DNA from: Delphinus delphis
Taxonomy: Eukaryota; Chordata; Mammalia; Artiodactyla; Delphinidae
Length of the DNA stretch: 64,000 nt
Direction of reading: 5' to 3'
Assembly: GCF_949987515.2 (NCBI RefSeq)
Contig: NC_082695.1
Span: forward strand, 72,752,466 to 72,816,465
Positions 36,831 through 46,683 of the stretch are shown piece after piece; within the stretch, counting starts at the first letter, position 1, and each line of letters begins with the position of its first letter. The position numbers and the translations under genes were made by a program. Under the pieces are notes generated by a model. The model worked only from the letters and a program-made list of their open reading frames with translations. It searched no databases and had not been told where the DNA came from.

Positions 36831-37789
36831 TTTCCAGTATTTTAATCCTGTTCTCTTAAGTTTTGCCCTCCTTGGCAAGGCAAAGCAGCTGCTCACCAAT
36901 GTCCATAGTATTGACTTAATAAGACTGGGGAACATTCAGTGGGGTTGTTCTGGAGATGCTGGTGAACAGAATCTAGAGTAGGTGGAAGAGTCATCTTTGT
37001 TGGGGATCAAATTATGACATAATCATTGACATTGAAAGAATAGCCCATAACACTGGAAGGACGTAGGGGTAGAGGTGGGGGGAGTGATGGCAGTGAGCAG
37101 TATGGGAGCTGCATTCAGAGGTGAGAGATGGGAAAAAGTGTAGAGAACACTTAGGGTGTTTGTCCCCTGCTGTTAGCTGTGTGAGTTGGTTTGGTTGATC
37201 TCAAGTGCTAACTCATGACGTGTGGAGCCACTAATAATTAAAGAGGATTTCTAGTGTGTGAAAATCTTTCTCTTTTCCAATCTTTTGGGAACTAAATCAT
37301 CTCAATGTCCCCACCTCCACTTCATCCCTTCTCCAGCACACAAGTGAAAGCTATTTCAACATTGTTAGGGAAAGCTTCACACCTGTTCGCTGTTTACTAA
37401 CTTTGCCTCAATCTTCCCATTTTTAATACAAATAATAAAAGTAGAGAAAGTCATTTTAGAAGCATACTTTCAAAATTTGACCAGTGGGGTAAAGGAGTTC
37501 TGAAAAGAAAGGACATATTTCACCCTTTAAGTAGAGAGTTTTCAAGTCACTTAGATTATTATTTTTTTTAAAAATCAGTAAACTTGTCAAAACTGTTAAT
37601 TAAAGCAGCTGTTTCAGAACTTCTATCACAGAGTCGAAGGACATAATTTACTGCTTCTTGCAAATGAAAATGCAATGTGAGGAGGAAAAAAAAAAATCAT
37701 TCCCTTTCTACCAAAAAATTGGACTCAAATAATTGAGCATTTGTGGCATCCAGCAAAGTATAGACTGAAATTCACCACAACACTTCTTG

Positions 37790-38275
37790 TGGTTGGCTGA
37801 ATAATGGGTTCCAAAAATATCTAGGTCCTAATCCCTGGAACCTGTGAATGTTACCTTATCTGGCAACGGGGTATGCAGGTGTGATTAAATTAAGGCTTTT
37901 GAGATGAGGATATTATCCTGGATTGTCTGCGTGGGCCCTAAATGACCTCACAAGTGTCCTTATAAGAGGGCAGTGGGAGATTTGACTACAGGAAGAGAAC
38001 GTGGTATGACGACCTCAGTGAAGGGAGAGACAGATCTCAAGATAGAGGGAGGGGTCCTGAGCAGAGAAGTACAAGGAATGCGGCTCTAGATGTCAATGGA
38101 TTCTCCTCTGGAGCCTACGGAGGGGGCGCTAACATGTTGATTTCAGCCCAGTGATGCTGCTTTCAGACTTCCGTCCTCCAGAATTGTAAGAGAATACATT
38201 TCTATTGTTTTAAGCTATCAAGTGTGTGGCGGTTTGTTCCAGTGGCCATAGGAAACTAATTTATACACTTCCAAA
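37790..38275 (+). mobile_element. MaLR (MLT1-like) solo LTR, sense
   Basis: It begins ggttggctgaataatgggttcc, includes 'ctaatccctggaacctgtgaatg' and 'gtgtccttataagagggcag', and ends gtggccataggaaactaattta, a full-length MaLR-type LTR layout. No internal retroviral sequence is present. Confidence 0.65.
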
Positions 38276-38308
38276 TTTCTAGGAAATAAGAATTTGGTGT
38301 TTGATTTT

Positions 38309-38523
38309 TTTTTTTTTTTTTTTTTTTTTGCGATACGCGGGCCTCTCCCTGTGTGGCCTCTCCCGTCGCGGAGCACAGGCTCCGGACGCGCAGGCTCAGC
38401 GGCCATGGCTCACGGGTCCAGCCGCTCCGCGGCATGTGGAATCTTCCCAGACGGGGGCATGAACCCGTGTCCCCTGCATCGGCAGGCGGACTCTCAACCA
38501 CTGCGCAACCAGGGAAGCCCCCC
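38309..38523 (-). mobile_element. CHR-type SINE, antisense, young
   Basis: Exact 14-bp duplication tggtgtttgatttt at 38295-38308 and 38524-38537. Shortened in the centre relative to neighbours (cctgtgtggcctctcccgtcg). Confidence 0.95.
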
Positions 38524-39696
38524 TGGTGTTTGATTTTAAAGTTTACTAAGTTAATGGAGAGGAATAAGAACGTAAAGGCATTATTTAAAAGAACAAATAT
38601 GACTGCCTCTTTTAGGTAGAAGAACACAACTGCATTACATTTCAAGTGCCTCACTTGTAAATAAGGTCAGTCTAGCTACCCTGAAGGGTCTCCCTGCTGT
38701 AAACTATCCTGACTTTTAAAATGTATTGTTAGGCTTATGTTAAGTAACAAATTAAGGCCCGGAGGTTTCATATGCTAGTCAGCTTTGGCTTTGATAATGA
38801 TAATGATGTGTAGCAAAAATCTCAAAACTTCAGTGGCTACAACAAAAAATATCTATCTAGCTCACACTGCATGTTAGCAGCTGTAATTTGGGTGACCTTG
38901 CTCCAGGCTGCACGTCAAGTTCAGGGCTGTTTCTTGTGTGTCCTTATGGTACCCAGGTTTAAGGAGTGACTCTCACCTGGGATGGAATGTTCTCACAGTG
39001 TAGTCCAGGAGCACAGAAGAGGTGTCAAAAACTTGCAAAGCCTCTATGATCTCTGTTTTGAACTAGTCACACGGCTACTTCTGCTCATATTCTATTGGAC
39101 TAAGTACGTTACACGGTCAAGTGCATTATCATTGGGGCAGGAACATTTATTCCTCCTGGAGGTGAGGAAGTGTATATCTGTTCAACAGTTATAATGTGTT
39201 CCATACCCCTCCACCCTAAAAAAGTTACCTGAAACCAAAGAATGGTGCAGTAAGCAGCAAGTAAATGCCATATCAACACTGCAATTAAGGGGAGATTAAT
39301 TTGGGGTGCTAGTGACTGAACCTCGCTCAGGCTTCTATATGAAACCGAGGCTCCCAAATGGGGCTAAAGTGGTCCCAGGGTGGTAGCGTCCCCTTAGCAG
39401 AAACAAACACAAAGCCACTTTGGATTGCCATAGACAAAGATTAACCAAATAAAATCACAACCAAATGAACTCACATTGAACATACGTGGAATGAAGTCTC
39501 AATGAGCAAGGGTCAGCAAAAACTACAGAAGACATATTCCAAACTTTTAGATATGACTTAGCAAAATATAAAATAAGGTATGTTTATATTTTGTTAAGTT
39601 ATTTAGTTATAACTAAATATAAAATTAGTTATGAAATGTTTAAGGAAATAAAATTTGGAAACACAAAATAAAAAACTATAAACAATGACAAGGCTG

Positions 39697-39915
39697 GGAC
39701 TCCCCTGGCGGCACAATGGTTAAGACTCTGTGCTCCCAACGCAGGGAGCCTGGGTTTGATCCCTGGTCAGGAAACTAGATCCCACATGCATGCAGCAACT
39801 AACAGTTCGCATGCCACAACTATGAAGCCCACAAACTGCAACTAAGGAGCCTGCCTGCCTCAACTAAGACCCGGCACAACCAAATAAATAAATAAAATAT
39901 TTTTAAAAAAGAAAG
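39697..39915 (+). mobile_element. CHR-type SINE, sense, older
   Basis: Exact 13-bp duplication aatgacaaggctg at 39684-39696 and 39916-39928. Head ggactcccctggcggcac, tail aaataaataaataaaatat. Confidence 0.93.
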
Positions 39916-39999
39916 AATGACAAGGCTGATTTGAAAAAATTTCAGTAGAACTTTTGGACATGAAAAATTTGATTATTGAATAAAAAACTCAACTGATGG

Positions 40000-41350
40000 G
40001 TTAAACAGTTAAACTCAACGAAATACTTATCAAAGTGGAAGAGAGATCTGAAGAAATCACTCAGTGCAGCATAGACAGACAAGGACATGCAGTATGTTCA
40101 AGAGGTTAAGAGATACCGACAACAGATTAGAAGGTCTACATCTGAGTAACTGGAGTCCCGGAAGGACAGATATAGACAATGGAGAAAGGGCAATATTTGA
40201 TGAGATGACAACTGAGCATTTTCCAGAAAGGATAAAAGATTTAAATCCACAGTGCAAAGTATAATTAGGATAAATAAAAAGAACATCACATATAGACAAA
40301 TTATAGAAAATTTAGAACATCAAGAACAAAGAGCAGCTAAAGATAAAGCAGATGACCTACACAGGAACAGTAATTAGACTAAAAGCTGCCCATTCATCAT
40401 CAACAATGGAAGCCAGAAATCAGAATAGCATCTGCAAAGCACTGAGGATGAGACAAGCATTTACCCTGGGCAAGACTATTGAGTAGTTTTTCTTAAGGGT
40501 GGTTGCATTCCCCCCAAAACCCCCAAATAAATTAACTTCAGACCTACACTTCAGAATGGTAGGGGTGGGTAAAATTAGTGACACTAGTCACATTAACAGC
40601 ATTGATTTACATCCTTCTACATTCCACAATGGCTTTCAGTCTGCTTCTAATACATAATTTTCACCATCTTGCATGAATGATGGTAGACATTTTCAGATAG
40701 AAAGAAACTGAGTTTATCACCAATGGACTTTTACTAAAGGAATTTAAAAGGGTGTCCTTAAAGAAGAAAATGATCTCAAAGGAATGTCTAAGAAGCAACA
40801 AGGAATTCTTAGAAACAGAACCACAAAATATATTGGTAAAGCTAAAGAAATTGTATATAAAAATAATATCTAATTTGGTGGTTTAAAAAAAGTACAGAAC
40901 GAAATTGGACAGTAATACCATGGAAGGAGTTGATGAACAAAAAGAGTGTCTTAAGGTTCTTGTATTGTTCAGATGGGGGATTAGGATATTAACTTTTGAT
41001 TTGTCAAGTAAGGTATGCATGTAAAATGTCCAAGGTAAACAGGAAAAGAACAGTAAGGCAGTGATTAACATCCCAAATATAATAGGAAAATAAAGAACAA
41101 TAACAGCGTAATTCAATAAAAAGATGCATGAAAAATAAGAAAGAAAACAGTAAAAATGTGAAAACAAATCAAACATTTCATAAATATTAATAAATGATAA
41201 AAGTAAATAGCTAATATAGTCAGATAAAAGGCAGGTATTTTGTTAGATTGGAAAGAAACTGGAATCATGTACCTATATCTCAGATATTTTATTATTTTTA
41301 GGGTGCAAGAATGAATAGCACACAGGTGTTCAAAATATGTTGCTTAAAAA
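40000..41350 (+). mobile_element. Degenerate sense L1/HAL1-like fragment
   Basis: 'gaaagggcaatatttgatgagatgac', then 'aatggaagccagaaatcagaatagcatctgcaaagcactgagg' matches old L1-family text in sense. No reading frame is preserved. Confidence 0.5.
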
Positions 41351-42224
41351 GCCTAGCTATTTTTATACAAAATGATTAGCTATTTACAAGTCATTGTAAA
41401 TTTTGCTATCCACCTCTATGTTTGTCAAAAATTTGAAGTATGGTTTATTTGCCTGTATAATCATACACACCTTAAACCTGTGAGATGCCTCTGTGTGTCA
41501 ATGAATGTCACTAAGTTCCAAGATGACAATGGGTTTTACAGGTACATGTCCATCTTCAAAATGTCTGCCTCATGAGCTTTCTTTTTCAAGAATACAAAAT
41601 ACCAAAAATTGAAAAGAAAAAAAAATAGTGTTGTTTATATGAAACACGCAGATATGTGACACTGTGTGTTCTCTTTGGGCACTTCCCAGACTTAAGATAT
41701 ACACAGATTGCTAAGTCAACTCAATAATTTGTAGAGGCTTAGCATTAAAAATGTTCCCTATTTGTGATTACCCATTGTACTTGAAAATTGTTCTTGCTAA
41801 CTTTTCACTTCTGGTGATCCAAGTGAATAGCATTTACCAAGCACCCACGGTATGAAATCTAAGATGTTAAAGGCAGCCTCCAAGGGCAACAAAATGGAAG
41901 AAATTCCAGAGATGAATCTACAAGTTAGGTTCTATATAATTGTTAAGTAGACGTGAAACTGATTGGAGGATGAAAGGACAGTTTTGCTTTGGATAAGACT
42001 GCAGCAAGAGTTTCTCTTAAGGGTTGTGCTCCCTGAACTACCCCCCTGCAAGAAATTGGACTAATCTGAGACTTCAGAGTGGTAGGGGGTGGGGAAAACT
42101 GCTCCCTGATACTAGTCACACCAAGTATATGTGTTTACATCCACAAAGGATTTGAGTATGTTTAAAACATGCAATTACCTCTAAACTGAAAAGAAAAATG
42201 AAAAGATCATGGAAAACTTAAAGA

Positions 42225-42418
42225 ATATCAGTCTGAGCCAGAGATCCCTAGATTTTGCTGTGCATTAGAATCACCTGGGGAGCTTCTAAACCTTCTGATG
42301 CCCATGTGGCACCCCTCAGCAATTAAATGAGATTGTGTAGGGGGTGGGAGGTACAGAGCAGTGATTTTAAACATCCCCAGGTGTTCCTCTGTACAGCCAA
42401 GTTTGGGAACCACTGGCC
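42225..42418. mobile_element. MER5/MER58-type hAT element
   Basis: 'gctgtgcattagaatcacctggggagcttc' to 'gtttgggaaccactggcc' has hAT-Charlie style ends. Immediately followed by another related element. Confidence 0.75.
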
Positions 42419-42620
42419 AGGGCTGCCATTCTCAATCTTACAGGGACATTAGCATCACCTGGGAAGCTATTGCAACTACCATTGCCTGTGCTCCTATGAA
42501 AGTTACATTGGTCCTGTGAACCAATGAAATCATATTCTCTTAGGCTGGCCACTGGGTGCCTGGTCATTTTAAAGCTCCCCAGATGATAACAATGTGTATC
42601 CAGGGGTGAGAACCACTGTA
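42419..42620. mobile_element. Second MER5-type hAT element, abutting the first
   Basis: 'attctcaatcttacagggacattagcatcacctggg' to 'ggtgagaaccactgt'. The terminal phrase gagaaccactg is shared by the family. Confidence 0.7.
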
Positions 42621-42879
42621 CTGGGGGAAAGCTGGTACATGATTACACAGGGGATTGATTTTGTTGTTTATGGGGTTCTTTTATGACTTAGGGCCATAAA
42701 ATGGGTCCTGAGTTTCCTGGTGGCCAAAGTTAATAGAAAAACAAAATTAGTTGAAATAATTCTTGTCATCCATCATGGAAAAGCTTACCAATTCCTTAGA
42801 AGAAAGCTTTTCCTCCTAGGTCTGAAATAAATGTCTTGTTTGAGTCTTCTTACAGGAAACACTGAACGTTAAAGATCAT

Positions 42880-43104
42880 GATTTTATTTATTTTTTAAAT
42901 TTTTTTGCTGTGAGGCCAAGATCATTTTCTTTTTACATCTTTATTGGGGTATAGTTGCTTTACAATGGTGTGTTAGTTTCTGCTTTATAACAAAGTAAAT
43001 CAGTTATACACATACATATGTTCCCATATCTCTTCCCTCTTGCGTCTCCCTCCCTCCCACCCTCCCTATCCCACCCCTCTAGGTGGTCACAAACCATCTC
43101 GCTG
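42880..43104 (-). mobile_element. L1 3' end, antisense
   Basis: Exact 10-bp duplication aaagatcatg at 42870-42879 and 43105-43114. The T-rich left part includes a SINE-like snippet (tttttgctgtgaggcc), then tacatctttattggggtata through cacccctctaggtggtcac. Confidence 0.88.
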
Positions 43105-43119
43105 AAAGATCATGTTTAT

Positions 43120-44420
43120 AAACACCTCTACAATACATGACATAAGGCAAGTTTCATATTGTAGTTTCTCATAATCATGCCTTAGGGAAAGCCAAGGGCA
43201 TGACCCCAGAGTGCAGGCAGGTGTAGACTGCCCTGGTGGGGTTGTTGGAGCAGAATCATGGCAACAGGACAGGGAGAGGAAGTAGGACACACTCCTACAG
43301 CTCCCAGATGATACAGCCTCACCCAAAGATAAAGTCCAGAACTGTGCTCCTCTAGGGCTGTAGGAAGGGTGTCCTGTGTAATTAGAAATTATAATTTTCT
43401 ATTAGAAAAATTTTAAAAAGATTACCCTCCCTCCCATAATATAAACTGTACAGAACTTAACAAAGACCTGGCTAGCGAGGATAAAGACGCAAGGACTCCT
43501 ATACTATATAAGTCACAGGCACGGTGAAGAGCATATTAGAATAGGGGTGTGTGCCTGTGTGTGTGTGTGTGTTTGTAAATCTTCATGAAAAGAAAAATAT
43601 TCTAGGTCTGAAAAGGTTGAAAAACTTTGGTCTGGACAGAATGTACAGAGAACTGTCTTTTGAACTGTGCCTCCCTAAAGATGATTTTTTTCTCAGTTGG
43701 GCTTTTGTGGCATCTAAGTACTGTGGACTTAATGGCTCAAGATAGGTGGGGAAGGCTTCTGAGTACGGGGTTGACTCCAAGAGGCTTTGTCTTGAAAGAA
43801 AATCCTGAGTATGGCACGCATTTAAGCCACAGTAATGTCGTAGGAGGCAAAGGAGAGCTTAGGTTAGAGGATGAGCGTTTCCCTTCTTTCGAAAACGATC
43901 TACATGGGCACAAACTGATACTTAGCAAAGTAGCTGCGGTTTGGATCACGTGAGTTCTGCTTTCTGAAACAACTAACTTGAATGAAAATCCTAAAGGCAC
44001 CCTGCGAATACCAAAGAGGGCACTTTGATGTTTTTTCAGAGGCAAATGCATGTTGTTTCTGTTTTCTTTTTGAACCCACAACTGTACTTAACATCTAAAT
44101 TTAAGGAAAGGCTTCCTGAAAAAGTCGAGTGACGAATTTCTCTCTTATTTAAACTAGTCTCTGGCGTTCCTATAAATCTGATGGATTAAATGAACTGCTT
44201 GCTAGAGAAACAGTAGCTGGGATGTGGGAAGAATTCCTACCGTGGCTAATAGGACGTCTTAATGGTTTGCATATGCAGAGGATTACCTTAAACTTGAGTC
44301 TGAGATTTCACGTTGCGGCTCACAAAAGAGCTGCCTTTTATTCAAAGAATCACGCTGTTTTCGAGTGGGTGGGTGTGTACTCAGAGCGGGCGCTGTGTTG
44401 GTTTTGTTCCGTGTAAGGTT
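43120..44420. other. Upstream flank of the NEDD4L CpG island
   Basis: No transposon recognised and only short overlapping frames. It could hold distal promoter elements, but no motif cluster stands out. Confidence 0.5.
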
Positions 44421-44489
44421 GACAAGGCAGTAGCGACTTGCGGCCACACCGGGGCAGCCTCTTCCCGGCTGGCGGCCGGGCCGGGCGGA

Positions 44490-44507
44490 TCGGCGCCGGG
44501 GCGCCGA
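44490..44507. other. Short perfect GC palindrome in the CpG island
   Basis: tcggcgcc-gg-ggcgccga is an 8-bp perfect stem with a 2-base centre, containing two GGCGCC sites. It could form a cruciform or bind a dimeric factor, but may be chance in such GC-rich DNA. Confidence 0.4.
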
Positions 44508-44855
44508 CAAAGCACCGAAGTTGAGCTTGCCAACAATTTAAAGGGGTCCAGAAACATCCATCTTCCCCCCTTTAACAATTACGGCGAGCTCAGGGGTCTT
44601 GGTGAAAAGACCTCGGGGAAGAGAAATGGACTTTCTTGTGGAAAATGCCTTCAGCGGCCCCAAATGCCCAACCCGCCCGCTCCCCAAAGCGGAGGGAAAG
44701 CGGGAGCGGGAGGGGAGGGTGGGTCAGCTCCGAGGGGACCCGCTTCACGGCTGGGGAGTCCGCGGGGAACCGCAGGGGAGCGAGGGGGTGGGGTGGGCAC
44801 TGGGGCCGAACTCCACCACCCCCGCGCCCGCGGCCCGCCCCCCAGCCCGGCCTGT

Positions 44856-44949
44856 GATTGGCTTGGGGGGCGCGTGTGCCCGCCCCGGCGAGGCGGGGAG
44901 GATCCCCTCTGAGCGCGGGGCGGGAGGAGGCGGAGGAGGGGGCGGGGAG
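44856..44949 (+). promoter_or_regulatory. NEDD4L: Candidate core/proximal promoter: inverted CCAAT box plus GC boxes
   Basis: GATTGGCT at 44856-44863 is an inverted CCAAT (NF-Y) box. It is followed by GC boxes: ccgcccc near 44879, ggggcggg at 44917-44924 and gggggcgggg at 44938-44947. No TATA box is seen at a sensible distance. NF-Y plus Sp1-type sites in a TATA-less CpG island predict initiation within roughly the next 40-120 bases. The start site itself cannot be fixed from sequence alone. Confidence 0.55.
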
Positions 44950-44957
44950 AGCGGGGG
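44917..44957 (+). other. G-quadruplex-prone G-run cluster
   Basis: Five G-runs of 3-5 bases lie on the + (coding) strand at 44917-20, 44922-24, 44938-42, 44944-47 and 44953-57, most with short loops (one of 13 bases). This meets a relaxed intramolecular G4 pattern in the promoter/5' UTR region. Confidence 0.55.
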
Positions 44958-44959
44958 CC

Positions 44960-45319
44960 GAGAGGGAGCGAGCGTGGGGGCGGACGAGCCGGGTTCCAGA
45001 GATCAGAGAGCAGGCTCGGAGAGGGGCGGAGAGCGGCGGGCGAGCTGGGAGGGAGGGAAAGCCCGGCGGGCGCTGCGCCGCCGCCGCCCGCTGCACGCCG
45101 CGCTCTCGGGACCGCCGGCCCGCAAGGCCCCGCAGCCTTCCGGGAGGAAGCGGCGCAGGCAGCGGCCGGGGCGCGCGCGCTAGGGCTCCCTCACCTGCCG
45201 GCGCCCGGCGGGACGCGCTCAGGGCCGGACGGCCCCGGAGGAGGAGGGAAGACCTGGCCGACCGCGCCGCAGCCCAGCAGCCCGGGAGCACGTCTGATCC
45301 CGCGCGGGGGGCCGGCTCC
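44960..45319 (+). other. NEDD4L: Inferred NEDD4L 5' untranslated region
   Basis: This is the GC-rich stretch between the promoter motifs and the ATG. It is purine-rich at first (gagagaggggcggagagcgg-like) and then CCG-rich. There is no in-frame ATG ahead of 45320. The upstream border is inferred from the CCAAT/GC-box cluster and may be off by a hundred bases or more. Confidence 0.5.
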
Positions 45320-45367
45320 ATGGCGACCGGGCTTGGGGAGGCGGTCTACGGACTTTCGGAAGACGAG
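45320..45367 (+). CDS. NEDD4L: NEDD4L first coding exon (partial CDS, 16 codons)
   Basis: The ATG at 45320 starts a 16-codon exon reading MATGLGEAVYGLSEDE, ending exactly at a splice donor (GAG|GTGAGC). From memory this matches the N-terminus of the long, C2-containing NEDD4L isoform (human MATGLGEPVYGLSEDE), with alanine for proline at residue 8. NEDD4L is a HECT-type E3 ubiquitin ligase with an N-terminal C2 domain, four WW domains and a C-terminal HECT domain; it ubiquitinates PY-motif membrane proteins such as the epithelial sodium channel and lowers their surface level. Only the residues before the C2 domain are encoded here; later exons lie beyond the window. The exon ends in phase 0, as expected for the human junction. 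The start context has G at +4 but T at -3, so it is only moderate. The frame stays open for over 400 bases upstream without an ATG, so 45320 is the first in-frame ATG. The CpG-island position agrees with a first exon. Confidence 0.9.
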
Positions 45368-46643
45368 GTGAGCTGCGCCCCCTTCCCGACGGGACTCCCC
45401 GGGAGGTTCCTGTCCGGCGGCGGCAGGGAGTGGGGAGTGGGACGACCCCTTGGGTGCGCGTCCCCCGCGCCCGCAGGGGGACCCCAAAGGCGGGAGCGTC
45501 CGGGAGCGGGGTCCCGGTGGGGTGCTCGCTTCTTCCGCCCCGAGCCTGCCGCCCCTCCCCCCCCGGCCCTGCGCATTGTTTGTAAATAAAGCGGCGCGAC
45601 GCCCAGCGAGCCTGGGGTTCACTCGCCGCTCCCCGCCTTTGGGTGGAAGGAGGGCGCGTGCGCTTCTCAGCCCGCGTGTTCCTTTCCTCCAAGCCGCGTC
45701 TCTTGGGGCTGTGGGGCAACTTTCCGCCTTTCGCCCCTGCAGCCCGGGAGTCCATGACGTGTGTCACGTCTGGGTCGCGGGCTGGAGACCCGCGCCGCGC
45801 GGGGGAGCCCGGGGCCGCGGCAAAACCTGGATTGTCTCCCCCTGGAACTTTCTAATGATGGTGTCAGCAAGTGTTCTGATGCGTGTGTGCTTGTTACGGT
45901 GGGAGAGAGTGAAACGTTCTGAGCTGTGCGTGTCCGACCCTCTGTCTTGCAGAGTCTAAAGCCAGGAGTGTGGATTTCGGGGTCTTTTTGGTGGGGGGAG
46001 GAGATCTAGGATGGGGGCAGGTGCTGCTGGAAACTTGGGGGAAGCTTGCAGCCCTGCCATTTTTTTTTCCCTCTCTGGTATCCAGCACCTCCGGGGTGGG
46101 TGGAGAGAGGAAAGCTCAATTGATCCTTTTTATTGATGAAGCGAATTAAGTAAGCCACGCCCCCGAGGCTGTCGTTTCGCCTGGAAAGGGCTTTGTTTTT
46201 ACCCTCACTCTCTCCTCGCCGGTTCCCACTCCCCCTTTTTGAGAAGATCCTGCTACATCACTGCTTAGACCTCTCCCGACCAGCCACGCTCGGGTCTTAT
46301 TAGTGTGTTGCTCTGCCAAAAGTGGGGTGGGCGGCTGTCGCTGGCGCGGCGTGACGGGCAAGCTGGATGGAGCAGGTAGGAGGGGTTTGCCATCTGGCGG
46401 GGCGCGCGTTTAGGTCTGGCTCCCCTTTCCAGAGGTGAATTTACAACCCAAGAGGCATTACTCAGCGGGGAGGTATTTCCTATCCTGGTTGTGCATTTCA
46501 TGATAAGTTAATGTCTGGAAATTCAAGGATTTCTGGGTTTCTCTTTCTTCCTCTCCTTTCTTTTCTGAGATCCCCTCTTTCTCTGGCGATAGGGGTGGGG
46601 TTAATAGACACGACCACGTTATGGCTTCTCTCCCACCCTGGTA

Positions 46644-46683
46644 GTGTGTGTGTGTGTGTGTGTGCGCGCGCGCGCGCGCGCGC
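46644..46683. repeat. (GT)n(GC)n alternating purine-pyrimidine tract, Z-DNA-prone
   Basis: Forty bases alternate strictly: about ten GT steps pass directly into about ten GC steps. Alternating GC/GT runs are the classic Z-DNA-forming sequence. It lies 1.3 kb downstream of exon 1, where transcription would supply negative supercoiling. Confidence 0.9.

Larger units (their letters stand above)
44430..45830. promoter_or_regulatory. NEDD4L: CpG island spanning the NEDD4L promoter and exon 1
   Basis: By eye the base composition changes sharply near 44.43 kb to very GC-rich DNA with many CG dinucleotides, and returns to the AT-rich background near 45.83 kb. The rest of the window is CpG-poor outside young SINEs. 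The island covers the presumed promoter, 5' UTR, first coding exon and the first ~450 bases of intron 1. This is the usual arrangement for a broadly expressed mammalian gene with dispersed initiation. Borders are approximate because no CpG ratio was computed. Confidence 0.9.

Noticed and set aside
44313..45767. Long overlapping open frames (up to 243 codons) on both strands of the CpG island
   Set aside because: GC-rich DNA has few stop codons; the translations are low-complexity Arg/Gly/Pro/Ala with no domain. Only the 16-codon piece ending at the donor at 45368 matches a known protein.
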